DNA of 64,000 nucleotides from Saccharopolyspora indica (lineage in GTDB: Bacteria; Actinomycetota; Actinomycetes; Mycobacteriales; Pseudonocardiaceae): contig NZ_JAQGLB010000020.1 of NCBI RefSeq assembly GCF_027853965.1, positions 62,001-126,000 on the forward strand, given 5' to 3'. Under the pieces are notes generated by a model that saw only the letters and a program-made list of their open reading frames with translations, was not told where the DNA came from and searched no databases. Positions 41,848 through 50,586 of the stretch are shown one piece after another; positions within the stretch are counted from its first letter, which is position 1; each line of letters starts with the position of its first letter. Both the position numbers and the translations under genes were made by a program.

Positions 41848-43434
41848 TCAGCGCGCCTTGCGCAGGGCGCCGCCGGGCAGTGCGTCGGTGCGGTGACCGT
41901 CCTCGATCACCGGTACCCCGTTCACCAGCACGTGCGGGATTCCCGCGGCCTGCTGGCGGGGGTCGTCGAAGGTGGCGGTGTCCGCGACGGTGTCGGGGTC
42001 GAAGAGCACCAGGTCGGCGGCGAACCCGGGGCGGATCCGGCCGCGGTCGGTCAGCCCGAGCCGGTCGGCGGCGCGGGAGGTCATGTGCTGCACGCACTCC
42101 TCCAGCCCCAGCACGCCGAGCTCGCGCACGTAGTGGCCGAGGTAGCGGGGGAAGGTGCCCCACGCGCGCGGGTGCGGGCGCGCGCCGACGAGCAGGCCGT
42201 CGCTGCCCGCGGTGTGCACCGGGTGGCGCATGATGGCGCGCACGTTGTCCTCGTGCCCGACGTGCATCAGGCAGGAGCTGCCGAGCTCCTCGGACACCAG
42301 CACGTCGAAGTAGTGCTCCGCGGGCGGTTTTCCGGCGGCGCGGGCGGATTCGGTGACGCTGAGGCCGACGAGGTGGCCGTTGCCCGCCTGCCGGACGCCG
42401 TTGATCTCGATGGTGTCCCACTCGACCGGCACGCCGTGGCAGCCGTCGGAGCCCTCTTCCTCCAGCACGACGCGGATCCGCTCGCGCTGCTCCGGATCGC
42501 GCAGCCGCGCCAGGGTGGCCTCGACGCCGCCCGCCATCGCCCAGCTGGGCAGCAGCGCGTGCAGCGAGGTGCTGCCCGGCAGGTACGGGTAGGTGTCCAG
42601 CGTGATGTCGCAGCCGTCGTCGAGCGCGTCGTCCAACATGGACAGCAGCTCGGCGGCCTTGCCGCGGTTGACGCTGAAGTTCATCGTGGCGTGCGCGAGG
42701 TGCAGCGGGCAGCCGGAGCGCTTGCTGACCTCGATCATCTCCGCGTACGCGGCCAGCGCGCCCGCGCCGTAGCTGCGGTGGTGCGGGCTGTAGTAGCCGC
42801 CGCGCGCCGCGACCACCTCGCACAGCGCGGCGAGCTCGGCGGTGTCGGCGTACATGCCGGGCGTGTAGGTCAGGCCCGAGGACATGCCGAACGCGCCCTC
42901 GTCCAGCGACCGGGCCAGGACTTCGCGCATCAGGTCCAGTTCGGCCGGTGTCGCCGGGCGGTCGTCGTAGCCCACGCACAGCAGCCGGAGCGTGCCCTGC
43001 GGCACCAGGTACGCCGCGTTGGCGGCGATCCCGGTGTCGAGGCGGTCGAGGTACTCGGCGACGCTGCGCCAGTTCCAGTCGAAGCCGGGCGGGTCGTCGT
43101 TCCACCCGGCGATCTGGGTGCGCAGCGTCGCCAGCGTGGCGTCGTCGACCGGGGCGTAGGACAGCCCGTCCTGGCCGATGACCTCCAGCGTCACGCCCTG
43201 CGACACCTTCGCGGTGTGGTCCGGGTTGGCGAGCAGCTGCAGGTCCGAGTGCGCGTGCATGTCGATGAAACCGGGGGAGAGCACCAGCCCGTCGGCGTCG
43301 ATCGGGCGCTTGCCGCGCAACCGGCCGGGTTCGGCGATCTCGGTGATCAGGCCGCGCTCGATGCCGACGTCGGCGCGATAGCCCGGGCCGCCGTCGCCGT
43401 CGACGACCCGTGCCCCGCGGACCACTATGTCCAT
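41848..43434 (-). CDS. N-acyl-D-amino-acid deacylase (D-aminoacylase)
   Basis: 528 residues. It opens MDIVVRGARVVDGDGGPGYRADVGI and has the metal motif GFIDMHAHSDL, a GMSSGLTYTPGMYAD segment specific for D-aminoacylases, HHRSYG, and HTAGSDG with the catalytic Asp. It removes the acyl group of N-acyl-D-amino acids. ATG 43434 follows GGAGGG at good spacing. It lies between the GntP-type permease and the D-amino-acid deaminase gene on the same strand, forming an uptake-deacylation-deamination series. Confidence 0.92.
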   Translation of the reverse strand: MDIVVRGARVVDGDGGPGYRADVGIERGLITEIAEPGRLRGKRPIDADGLVLSPGFIDMHAHSDLQLLANPDHTAKVSQGVTLEVIGQDGLSYAPVDDATLATLRTQIAGWNDDPPGFDWNWRSVAEYLDRLDTGIAANAAYLVPQGTLRLLCVGYDDRPATPAELDLMREVLARSLDEGAFGMSSGLTYTPGMYADTAELAALCEVVAARGGYYSPHHRSYGAGALAAYAEMIEVSKRSGCPLHLAHATMNFSVNRGKAAELLSMLDDALDDGCDITLDTYPYLPGSTSLHALLPSWAMAGGVEATLARLRDPEQRERIRVVLEEEGSDGCHGVPVEWDTIEINGVRQAGNGHLVGLSVTESARAAGKPPAEHYFDVLVSEELGSSCLMHVGHEDNVRAIMRHPVHTAGSDGLLVGARPHPRAWGTFPRYLGHYVRELGVLGLEECVQHMTSRAADRLGLTDRGRIRPGFAADLVLFDPDTVADTATFDDPRQQAAGIPHVLVNGVPVIEDGHRTDALPGGALRKAR

Positions 43435-43463
43435 TGTGGAGCCCTCCAGCGGTGTGGAACTGC

Positions 43464-44774
43464 CTAGAAGAACGTGCGGATCAGGTCGATCACCACGCCG
43501 TCCTCGACGACCGGGATCAGCGACCACTTGTCGAAGACCGTGCAGGGGTGCGAGAGGCCGAAGCCGATCCAGTCGCCCACCTGCGGGTCGGCGCCGGAGA
43601 GCTCCAGGAAGGTGTGCTGGTCGGCCAGCGCCCGGACCCGGGCCGAACCGTCCGGCAGGTCGCGCACCACGCCGTCGGCGCCGCGGATCGCCTGCGGTTC
43701 GGGCAGGTCCTGGTCGAACGAGGCGTCGCGGCGGCCCATGGTCAGCAGCGCCAGGCCGGGCTCCGGGCGGGACATGACCTGCGCCCACGCCCGCATCGCG
43801 GGCCGGAACGGCCGCTCCTGCCCGGCCAGCCGGTGCTCCCGGCCGAACGGCGAGCGCAGCCGGTAGAAGCCGTCGTCGTGCAGCAGGTAGCCGCCGCTGC
43901 GGATCACCGGCACCACGGGCAGCCCGGGCGGCCACGGCTTGATCAGCGCTTCGGCGACCTGGTCGAAGTAGGAGCTGCCGCCCGCGGTGACGATCACCTC
44001 GTCCAGCCCGGCGAAGTGCCCGGCACCGGCCAGCTCGGCGACCAGCTCGCGCACCCGCTCCAGGTAGCCGTCCACGGCGGACAGCGAGCCGTCGCTGATG
44101 TCGTGCGCGACCTCGCCCTCGTAGCCGGCCACGCCGACCAGCCGCAGCATCGGGTTGGCCAGCACGGCATCGGCGATCTCGCGGGCCTCGGCCTTCGTGC
44201 GCGCGCCCGTGCGCCCGTCGGGATTGCCGAGCTCGACCAGCACGTCGACCGGCCGGGACGCGCCGTGCGCGGCGAGCGCCTCGGCCATCAGGTGCACGCC
44301 GCGCAGCGAGTCGGCGTAGCAGCAGAACTGGAATCGCGGGTCGCGGTCGAGCTCGTCGGCCAGCCAGGCCAGGCCGTTGCGGTCGACCAGCTCGTTGGCG
44401 AACAGGATCCGCTCGACGCCGAACGCGCGGTAGACGCGCAGCTGGCTGATGCTGGCCGCGGTGATGCCCCACGAACCGTGCGCGAGCTGCTGGCCGAACA
44501 GCTGCGGCGCCATCGTGGTCTTGCCGTGCGGGGCGAGCTGCACGCCGTGCTCGGCGCACCAGTCGGCCATGGTCCGCAGGTTGTGCTCCAGGGCGGCGCG
44601 GTCGAGCGTCAGCAGCGGTCCGACGAAGCCGCCGTCGAAGACCGTCGGGCGGGTGGCCAGGAACTCGCCGACAGTGGTGCCGAAGGCGTCCGAGGGCATG
44701 CCCTTGAAGCGCCAGTCGATGCGCTCGTCGTGCAGGGCGCGGACCGCCTCGATGTTGATACCCCGTGCTGACAC
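43464..44774 (-). CDS. PLP-dependent D-amino-acid deaminase/D-serine dehydratase-like
   Basis: 436 residues. The alanine-racemase-type fold III barrel begins GPLLTLDRAALEHNLRTMADWC and carries the PLP lysine in PHGKTTMAP. Later VAGYEGEVAHD and VTAGGSSYFDQV fit the amino acid deaminase/D-threonine aldolase-like group. The C-terminal metal region is PQVGDWIGFGLSHPCTVFDKW. It is expected to release ammonia from D-amino acids via an imine. GTG 44774 is preferred to TTG 44777 because AGGAGA is better spaced. It is divergent from an IclR gene that is followed by ridA, whose product hydrolyses such imines. Confidence 0.88.
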   Translation of the reverse strand: MSARGINIEAVRALHDERIDWRFKGMPSDAFGTTVGEFLATRPTVFDGGFVGPLLTLDRAALEHNLRTMADWCAEHGVQLAPHGKTTMAPQLFGQQLAHGSWGITAASISQLRVYRAFGVERILFANELVDRNGLAWLADELDRDPRFQFCCYADSLRGVHLMAEALAAHGASRPVDVLVELGNPDGRTGARTKAEAREIADAVLANPMLRLVGVAGYEGEVAHDISDGSLSAVDGYLERVRELVAELAGAGHFAGLDEVIVTAGGSSYFDQVAEALIKPWPPGLPVVPVIRSGGYLLHDDGFYRLRSPFGREHRLAGQERPFRPAMRAWAQVMSRPEPGLALLTMGRRDASFDQDLPEPQAIRGADGVVRDLPDGSARVRALADQHTFLELSGADPQVGDWIGFGLSHPCTVFDKWSLIPVVEDGVVIDLIRTFF

Positions 44775-44785
44775 CAAGGTCTCCT

Positions 44786-44815
44786 ATTGCGTAGAATGCA
44801 ACGCTGATTGCGCAA
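44786..44815. promoter_or_regulatory. IclR-type operator region in the divergent D-amino-acid promoter
   Basis: ATTGCGTAGAATGCAAC (44786-44802) and the palindrome TTGCGCAA (44808-44815) lie between the deaminase and iclR starts. The first shares ATTGCG-n6-GCAA with a perfect palindrome at 49875-49891 upstream of the M20/MFS operon. Confidence 0.5.
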
Positions 44816-44874
44816 AATGATGGTTAGGTGTGTACCATCACGCCGCGCAGCACGTCAACGAAAGGGAGCGGCCG

Positions 44875-45639
44875 GTGAGTCAGAGCCTGGAACGAGGACT
44901 TGCCGTGCTGACCTCGCTGGCCGCCGGCCCGCAGACCCTCGACCAGCTCGCCCAGCGCCTCGGCGTGCACAAGTCCACCGCGATGCGCCTGCTGCGCAGC
45001 CTCGAAGCCGGGCGCTTCGTCCGCCGCGAGGACGTGCACCACTACCGCCTCGGCAGCGCGCTGTTCGACCTCGCGCACCAGGCGCTGGAGGACCTCGACG
45101 TCCGCGACGTCGCCCGCGCGCACCTGCTGGAGCTCAACGGCATCGGCGGCCACACCGTGCACCTGGCGACGCTGGAGGACGACCACGTCATCTACATCGA
45201 CAAGGTCGACAGCAAGCACCCGGTGCGGATGTACTCCCGCATCGGCCGCCGGGCCCCGGTGCACTGCACCGCGGTCGGCAAGGCGCTCGTCGCGGACTGG
45301 CCGCCAGCGCAGCGCGGGCAGTTCGCCGAAGCGCTGACCTACCCGAAGCTGACCGCGAACACGATCGACTCCGCGACGCGGTTCCTGACCGAACTGGACC
45401 GGGTGCGCGACCAGGGCTACGCGGTCGACCGCAGCGAGCACGAGGACTTCATCCACTGCATCGCCGCGCCGATCCGCAACCACCGCGGCGAGACCATCGC
45501 GGCCGTCTCGCTGTCGGTGCCGAAAGTACTGCTGGATTTCGACGGCCTGCTCGGGCTCGTCGACGACGTGCTGCGCGCAGCGGGCGGGGTCTCCGCCGAG
45601 CTGGGCTGGCAGCCAACGGAGAAGAGGAAGGAACCCTGA
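44875..45639 (+). CDS. IclR-family transcriptional regulator
   Basis: 254 residues. The N-terminal winged HTH reads SLERGLAVLTSLAAGPQTLDQLAQRLGVHKSTAMRLLRSLE; the C-terminal IclR effector domain includes VHLATLEDDHVIYIDKV, RRAPVHCTAVGKALVA and CIAAPIRNHRGETIAAVSLS. GTG 44875 follows AAAGGGAG. It shares one base with ridA (TGATG) and is divergent from the D-amino-acid deaminase. It probably controls both directions through TTGCG-type sites in the gap. Confidence 0.92.
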   Translation: MSQSLERGLAVLTSLAAGPQTLDQLAQRLGVHKSTAMRLLRSLEAGRFVRREDVHHYRLGSALFDLAHQALEDLDVRDVARAHLLELNGIGGHTVHLATLEDDHVIYIDKVDSKHPVRMYSRIGRRAPVHCTAVGKALVADWPPAQRGQFAEALTYPKLTANTIDSATRFLTELDRVRDQGYAVDRSEHEDFIHCIAAPIRNHRGETIAAVSLSVPKVLLDFDGLLGLVDDVLRAAGGVSAELGWQPTEKRKEP

Positions 45640-46025
45640 TGGCCAGGACCGTCGTCAGCACCGACAAAGCCCCCAAGCCGCCGGCGAGCATTCCGCTGTC
45701 GCAGGGCGTCCGCAAGGGCAACATCTTGCAGGTCTCCGGCCAGACCGCGGTCGACCCGGCGACCGGCAAGCTGGTCGAGGGCGGTGTCCCGGAGCAGACC
45801 GAGCAGTGCCTGCGCAACGTGATCGCGATCCTGGAGGCCGAGGGCGGCTCCATCGAGGACGTGCTGATGCTGCGCGTGTACCTGACGGACGTCTCCCAGT
45901 TCGCGGAGATGAACGAGACCTACGCCCGCGTGGTCGGCGAGCCCTTCCCGGCTCGCACCACCGTCTACGTCGGACTCCCCGCCGGTCTCCTCGTCGAGAT
46001 CGACGCGCTCGCCGTCCTGGGCTGA
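45639..46025 (+). CDS. RidA-family enamine/imine deaminase
   Basis: 128 residues. It contains the YjgF/RidA pattern: KPPASIPLSQGVRKGNILQVSGQ, LRNVIAILEAEGGSIEDVL, and FPARTTVYVGLPAGLLVEIDALAV with the conserved Arg that holds the carboxylate. RidA hydrolyses 2-imino acids produced by PLP deaminases. Coupling to iclR (TGATG, with GGAAGG upstream) and the divergent deaminase gene make this a dedicated partner of the D-amino-acid deaminase. Confidence 0.92.
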   Translation: MARTVVSTDKAPKPPASIPLSQGVRKGNILQVSGQTAVDPATGKLVEGGVPEQTEQCLRNVIAILEAEGGSIEDVLMLRVYLTDVSQFAEMNETYARVVGEPFPARTTVYVGLPAGLLVEIDALAVLG

Positions 46026-46035
46026 CCGGATTGAG

Positions 46036-46082
46036 GTGAAGGGCACCTTTCGCCAAGTTGGTTGGTGGAAGGTGCCCTTCAC
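46036..46082. repeat. Hairpin repeat (19-bp stem), copy 2
   Basis: The left arm GTGAAGGGCACCTTTCGCC is identical to copy 1 at 37094. The right arm differs at two positions, both of which leave G-U pairs in RNA, so the stem is kept at RNA level. It starts 11 bases past the ridA stop, ahead of the antiporter gene, and probably ends the iclR-ridA transcript. Confidence 0.8.
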
Positions 46083-46205
46083 GCTTCACCTGATCGAGTG
46101 GCTCTTGTCGCCGCTGGTCGCGGGGACGGGGCGTTCTGGCGACCGGTGCCCGATATGCCCGGACCCGGGGCCGCGCGAATTGATCTCGGCTTCTACTGTG
46201 GACAC

Positions 46206-47303
46206 ATGTCGCTGCGATCGTTGTTGTCCCTGAACGTCGTGATACCGGTGCTGGCGATGATCGCGCTGGCCGTGGCCTGGCCGATGAAGGACAGCCTGGG
46301 CACCGGCATGGTGATCGTCGTCGCCGTGCTGCTGGCCGGTGCGGTGCTGACCGCGGTGCACCACGCCGAGGTCGTCGCGCACAAGGTGGGGGAGCCCTAC
46401 GGTTCGCTGGTGCTCGCGGTGGCCGTCACCGTGATCGAGGTCGCGCTGATCGTCAGCATGATGATCTCCGGTGGTGAGGGGGCCGCGACGCTGGCGCGGG
46501 ACACCATCTTCGCCGCCATCATGATCACCATGAACGGCATCGCCGGGCTGTCCCTGCTGGTGGGAGCGCTGCGCTACGGGCTGCCGATGTTCAACGCCGA
46601 GGGCACCGGGGCCGCGGTGGCGACGGTGGCGACGATGGGCGCGCTGACCCTGGTGCTCCCGGCCTTCACCACCACCGTGCCCGGGCCGGAGTACTCGCCG
46701 AACCAGCTGGTGTTCGCCGCACTGGCCTCGGTCGTGCTCTACACGCTGTTCGTGTCCACCCAGACCCGGCGGCACCGCGACTTCTTCCTCCCGGTGACCG
46801 ACAAGGGCACCGTCGAACCCGAGGACGACCACGCCGAGCCGCCGACCGGCAAGCGGACCGCCGCGAGCCTGGTCCTGCTGCTGATCGCCCTGGTCGCGGT
46901 GGTCGGCCTGGCGAAGGTGGAGTCCCCGGCGATCGAGGCCGCGGTCGCCGCGGCGGGCTTCCCGAACTCCTTCGTCGGCGTGGTGATCGCGATGCTGGTG
47001 CTGCTGCCGGAGACCATCGCCGCGGTGCGCGCCTCGGTCCGGCGGCGGATGCAGATCAGCCTCAACCTGGCCTACGGCTCGGCGATCGCCAGCATCGGCC
47101 TGACCATCCCGGCGATCGCGGTCGCCACGATCTGGCTGCAGGGCCCGCTGCACCTGGGGCTGGGCGCCACCCAGATCGTGCTGTTCGCGCTGACCATCGT
47201 GGTCAGCACGCTCACCGTGGTCCCCGGGCGGGCCACCCGCCTGCAGGGCGGCGTGCACCTCGCGCTGCTGGCGGCGTTCCTGTTCCTCGCCGTCAACCCG
47301 TGA
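46206..47303 (+). CDS. Ca2+/H+ antiporter, Cax/ChaA-like
   Basis: 365 residues, about 11 membrane helices. The two CaCA repeats are visible: HHAEVVAHKVGEPYGSLVLA followed by VTVIEVALI, and later VGVVIAMLVLLPETIAAVRAS. Each has the acidic residue that binds the cation. A charged cytoplasmic loop (about 200-220) separates the halves. It should export Ca2+ (or Na+/K+) for protons. ATG 46206 is the first codon before the membrane helix. It has no obvious link with the D-amino-acid genes, from which it is separated by a hairpin. Confidence 0.9.
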   Translation: MSLRSLLSLNVVIPVLAMIALAVAWPMKDSLGTGMVIVVAVLLAGAVLTAVHHAEVVAHKVGEPYGSLVLAVAVTVIEVALIVSMMISGGEGAATLARDTIFAAIMITMNGIAGLSLLVGALRYGLPMFNAEGTGAAVATVATMGALTLVLPAFTTTVPGPEYSPNQLVFAALASVVLYTLFVSTQTRRHRDFFLPVTDKGTVEPEDDHAEPPTGKRTAASLVLLLIALVAVVGLAKVESPAIEAAVAAAGFPNSFVGVVIAMLVLLPETIAAVRASVRRRMQISLNLAYGSAIASIGLTIPAIAVATIWLQGPLHLGLGATQIVLFALTIVVSTLTVVPGRATRLQGGVHLALLAAFLFLAVNP

Positions 47304-47307
47304 TGCC

Positions 47308-47345
47308 GCGGGCGCGGAAGCGGGCCGGCCCGCGTCCGCGCCCGC
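47308..47345. terminator. Bidirectional hairpin between antiporter and MFS genes
   Basis: A 19-bp stem with one mismatch (left arm GCGGGCGCGGAAGCGGGCC) and almost no loop fills the 45-bp gap between two convergent genes. There is no T-tract. Confidence 0.65.
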
Positions 47346-47348
47346 CGC

Positions 47349-48629
47349 TCACGCGCGTCGCCGCCGTCCGGCGAACAGCAGCAGGACCGGCCCGATGATG
47401 GTGATCGAACCCGCGACCACGAACACCCCGCCCCAGCCCAGCGATGAATCGGCCAGGTAGCCGGTGACCAGCGGCGCGAAGATCGACGCGGAGGTGGCGA
47501 ACATCTGCACCGCCCCGGAGACCGCGCCGTAGCGGGAGGCCGGCACCGCCTCGCCCACGATGATCCAGTACTGCGCGCCGGTCAGGTACAGCAGGAACAC
47601 CACGACGGTCATCACGGCGACCGCCGCGAAGGTGGTCGTCACCATCGACACCAGCGCGAACAGCACCGCGGTCGCGGCCAGGCAGATGATCACCAGCCAC
47701 CGGCGCGGCGCCTCGGGATCGCCCATCCGGCGCACCAGCCAGTCGGTGAGCGCCCCGCCCGCGATCAGCCCGACGCAGCCGCCGACCCACGGGATCGCCC
47801 CGGCGATCGCCAGCCCGTCGAGGTCGATGCCCCGCTCCTGCACCAGGTAGTTCGGGAACCAGGACACGAAGGTCCACAGGATCCAGGCGTACCCGAAGTA
47901 GGCGATCGCCGTCGCCCACACCGCGGGCTTGGCCACGCAGCTCCAGAACCCCGGCGCGTCCTCCTGGTCGGCGGCCGTCGCCTCGGCCTGGTCCTGCCGG
48001 ATGACCCGGACCTCGGCCTCGTTGACCTTCGGGTGCTGCTCCGGGGTGTCGCGCACGACCCAGAACCAGCCGATCGCGGCCAGCACGCCCAGCGCGCCGA
48101 AGATCAGGAACGGCAACCGCCAGTTGCCGTTGGTGGCGTGCATGATGCCGACCACCACCGGCGTGGCGACCGCGCCGCCCAGCGGCGTGGCGGCGTTGGC
48201 GATGCCCAGCGCGGTGCCCAGCTCCCGCTTCGGGAACCAGTTGTGCATCAGCTTCGCCGTGACGGTGGCCTGCGGGCCCTCCCCGGCGCCGAACAGGAAC
48301 CGGATGATCAGCAGGCTGACGAACCCGACGCCCGCGGCGGTCAGCGCGGTGAACGCCGACCAGGCGACCACCGCCCAGCCCATCACGTTGCGCGGGCCGA
48401 ACCGGTCGGCCAGCCAGCCGCCGATGAACCCGAACGGCGAGTAGGCCAGCGCGAAGATGCTGGCCAGCCAGCCGAAGGCGGCGTTGGAGAAGCCGAACTC
48501 GGCGATGATCAGCGGCCCGGCGATGCCGAACGCGGCGCGGTCGGCGTAGTTCAGGCCCAGCACCGCGAAGTCGGCGGCGAGCACCCCGAACCGGCGCTTG
48601 GTGGCGGTGGCGGTCTGCGCGATCGTCAT
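47349..48629 (-). CDS. MFS transporter, anion:cation symporter-like
   Basis: 426 residues, 12 membrane helices. The signature between helices 2 and 3 is GGWLADRFGPRNV, and NYADRAAFGIAGPLI near the N terminus resembles the ACS (hexuronate/phthalate/sugar acid) subfamily. The start overlaps the stop of the M20 peptidase gene (ATGA), so transporter and deacylase are made together; a carboxylate such as an N-acyl amino acid is a plausible cargo. Confidence 0.88.
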   Translation of the reverse strand: MTIAQTATATKRRFGVLAADFAVLGLNYADRAAFGIAGPLIIAEFGFSNAAFGWLASIFALAYSPFGFIGGWLADRFGPRNVMGWAVVAWSAFTALTAAGVGFVSLLIIRFLFGAGEGPQATVTAKLMHNWFPKRELGTALGIANAATPLGGAVATPVVVGIMHATNGNWRLPFLIFGALGVLAAIGWFWVVRDTPEQHPKVNEAEVRVIRQDQAEATAADQEDAPGFWSCVAKPAVWATAIAYFGYAWILWTFVSWFPNYLVQERGIDLDGLAIAGAIPWVGGCVGLIAGGALTDWLVRRMGDPEAPRRWLVIICLAATAVLFALVSMVTTTFAAVAVMTVVVFLLYLTGAQYWIIVGEAVPASRYGAVSGAVQMFATSASIFAPLVTGYLADSSLGWGGVFVVAGSITIIGPVLLLFAGRRRRA

Positions 48630-49756
48630 GCGGGAGCACCTCCGGTGCGCAGGACCCGCTCGACGACGTCGACCGCGGTGCGGACCTCGTCGAGCGGGAC
48701 GGACTCGTCGGCGGTGTGCGCGTCGGCGATCGAGCCGGGCCCGAACACCACGGCGGGCACCCCGTCCAGGGCGATCTTGCTGGCGTCGGTGCCGTAGCCG
48801 ACGCCGAGCGGATCGGCGTCCAGCCCGGAGGCCCGCAGCCCGGCGGCCACGCTCCGCACGAACGGGTCGTCCGGATCGGTCTCCAGCGAGTAGTCGACGA
48901 TGTGCGGCTCGTGCACCAGCACCGGCCAGCGCGCTTCGAGCTCGCCGCGCAGCTGCGCCCAGACCTCGTGCGGGTCCTCGCCGCCGACGGTGCGCCGGTC
49001 GACGGTCACCGCGCAGCTGTCCGGCAGCACGTTCGGTCCCTGACCGCCCTCGATCATGGTCACCGCCAGCGACGGCGGTCCGACCAGCGGCCGGGCCAGG
49101 GCGTCCAGCCGGGGTGCGTGCTCCTGCTGGAGGTGGCGCACCACCTCGGCGGCGACCTCGATGGCGTTGGTCCGGCCCCACGGCTGCGAGCTGTGCCCGG
49201 CGTCGCCGCGCGCCTCGATGCGGCAGCGCATGCAGCCCTTGTGCGCCACGACCATCCGCAGCTCGGTCGGCTCGCCGATGATCGCGCCCGCCGGTACCGG
49301 CAGGCCGCTGCGGCGCAGCGCCGTCACCCCGCGGTACAGGTGCTCCTCGTCGACCACGCCGGCGAACACCACCGAGCGCGGCCGCGGGCCGCTCTCGGCC
49401 AGGCGCGCCATCGCGGTCAGGAACACCGCCAGCGAGGCCTTCGCGTCGCACGAGCCCCGGCCGTAGAGCCTGCCGTCGCGGACCTCCGGCTCGAACGGCG
49501 CGATGGTCATGCCATCGGTCTCCACGGTGTCCAAATGGGACTCCAGCAGCAGCGGGCGCTCGTCGTCGCCGGGCAGCTCGACGAGCACGTTGCGCCGCCC
49601 GTCGAGCACCTCCTCGGTGCGTGCGCGCATCCCGCGCGCGGTCGCCCACTCGGCGATGTGCTCGGCCAGGGCGGTTTCCGCCGGCTCGGCGCGGTCGCGC
49701 GGGTTGATGCTGGGGATGCGAACCAAGTCCGCGATGAGTTCGACGGGATCGACCAT
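48626..49756 (-). CDS. M20-family deacetylase, ArgE/DapE-like
   Basis: 376 residues. Metal and catalytic residues are seen in LESHLDTVETDG (His and Asp), GRGSCDAKASLAVFL (bridging Asp), VVDEEHLYRG (catalytic Glu-Glu) and GIGYGTDASK-like GVGYGTDASKI. The lid/dimerisation domain contains CMRCRIEARGDAGHSSQP. The family removes acyl groups from N-acyl amino acids or cleaves dipeptides. ATG 49756 follows GGGTGG. A promoter and two TTGC/GCAA operators lie upstream, one matching the IclR site at 44.8 kb. Confidence 0.88.
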   Translation of the reverse strand: MVDPVELIADLVRIPSINPRDRAEPAETALAEHIAEWATARGMRARTEEVLDGRRNVLVELPGDDERPLLLESHLDTVETDGMTIAPFEPEVRDGRLYGRGSCDAKASLAVFLTAMARLAESGPRPRSVVFAGVVDEEHLYRGVTALRRSGLPVPAGAIIGEPTELRMVVAHKGCMRCRIEARGDAGHSSQPWGRTNAIEVAAEVVRHLQQEHAPRLDALARPLVGPPSLAVTMIEGGQGPNVLPDSCAVTVDRRTVGGEDPHEVWAQLRGELEARWPVLVHEPHIVDYSLETDPDDPFVRSVAAGLRASGLDADPLGVGYGTDASKIALDGVPAVVFGPGSIADAHTADESVPLDEVRTAVDVVERVLRTGGAPA

Positions 49757-49797
49757 GCGCCCACCCTTTGCTCTGCATTCGCTGAGAATCAGGGCGG

Positions 49798-49827
49798 AAG
49801 CTATGTCAGCGGTCGAACGCGGGTCAA
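49798..49827 (-). promoter_or_regulatory. Promoter of the M20/MFS operon
   Basis: On the minus strand TTGACC (49827-49822) is followed after 18 bases by TAGCTT (49803-49798). The predicted start is about 35 bases upstream of the ATG at 49756. Confidence 0.5.
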
Positions 49828-49830
49828 GAT

Positions 49831-49846
49831 CTTGCCGCAGCGCAAG
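49831..49846. promoter_or_regulatory. Inverted repeat abutting the M20/MFS -35 box
   Basis: CTTGC, 6 bases, GCAAG. It lies 3 bases upstream of the -35 hexamer and resembles the TTGC/GCAA sites at 44.8 kb. Confidence 0.4.
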
Positions 49847-49874
49847 GGTTTTCGATATCAACCGTCCACATTGC

Positions 49875-49891
49875 ATTGCGCGTGGCGCAAT
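49875..49891. promoter_or_regulatory. Perfect 17-bp IclR-type palindrome
   Basis: ATTGCGC, GTG, GCGCAAT. Same length and outer bases as ATTGCGTAGAATGCAAC in the iclR/deaminase gap. It sits about 50 bases upstream of the -35 box of the M20/MFS operon, an activator-like position. Confidence 0.5.
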
Positions 49892-50014
49892 TTCCGGAGG
49901 TTGCCGTTGCGCGGGCTGCTACCGGCGCGACCAGGGGATTCGAAGCGGAACCGGCCGGGCACGGAGCGTGCCCGGCCGGCGCGGCCGCGCGCGGGCGCGG
50001 CTGCGCGGGGAACG

Positions 50015-50413
50015 TCAGTAGACCGGGCCGGTGTACTTCTCGCCGGGGCCCTGGCCCGGGGCGTCCGGGATGGCCGAGGCCTCGCGGAAGGCGCGCTGCA
50101 GCGTCTGCAGCCCGTCGCGGATCGGGCCGGCGTGCGCGCCCAGGTACTCCACCGAGGCGGTGACCAGCCCGGCCAGGGCGGTGATCAGGCGGCGGGCCTC
50201 GTCCAGGTCGCGGGTGGCGGCGGAGTCGGGGTCCTCGTCGGCCAGGCCGAGCTTCTCCGCCGCGGCGGACATCAGCATGACCGCCGCGCGGCTGATCACC
50301 TCGACGCTGGGAACATCGGCGAGGTCGCGGACGTTGTCCTGGAAGTCCGCGTCGTGTGCTGGCTCACCGGTCGGGTCGGTGCTGGTCAGGGGCGTTGGCT
50401 GCGGTTCGGTCAC
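50015..50413 (-). CDS. DUF1844 protein
   Basis: 132 residues. The centre has the DUF1844 pattern VRDLADVPSVEVISRAAVMLMSAAAEKLGL, then DLDEARRLITALAGLVTASVEYLG. The ends are Pro/Gly-rich. GTG 50413 is chosen because the next upstream codons lack a ribosome site. DUF1844 genes are regularly found divergent from infC in actinobacteria, as here; the function is unknown. Confidence 0.8.
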   Translation of the reverse strand: MTEPQPTPLTSTDPTGEPAHDADFQDNVRDLADVPSVEVISRAAVMLMSAAAEKLGLADEDPDSAATRDLDEARRLITALAGLVTASVEYLGAHAGPIRDGLQTLQRAFREASAIPDAPGQGPGEKYTGPVY

Positions 50414-50586
50414 GCCTGCTACCCTGACACGCACGACCAGCTCCCGCGCAGGCGGGGGCGGCAAAGTGGAGTCCCGCTCCCACCCGAGTGGCCGCTACAG
50501 GCCTCCGGGTCCGGTCCTGCCGGTGGTGTAGTGCCACCGGTGGTGCGAAACGGTGTTGCAGTGCCGGTTCGATCGGTTGGAGTCAG

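Noticed and set aside
40252-43467. A 1071-codon plus-strand frame
   Set aside because: It is opposite the permease and deacylase genes and reads as Gln/Arg/His-rich shadow sequence typical of high-GC antisense.
43464-44774. Alanine racemase
   Set aside because: The fold is shared, but the metal-binding C-terminal segment and gene context fit the D-amino-acid deaminase/D-threonine aldolase-like group.
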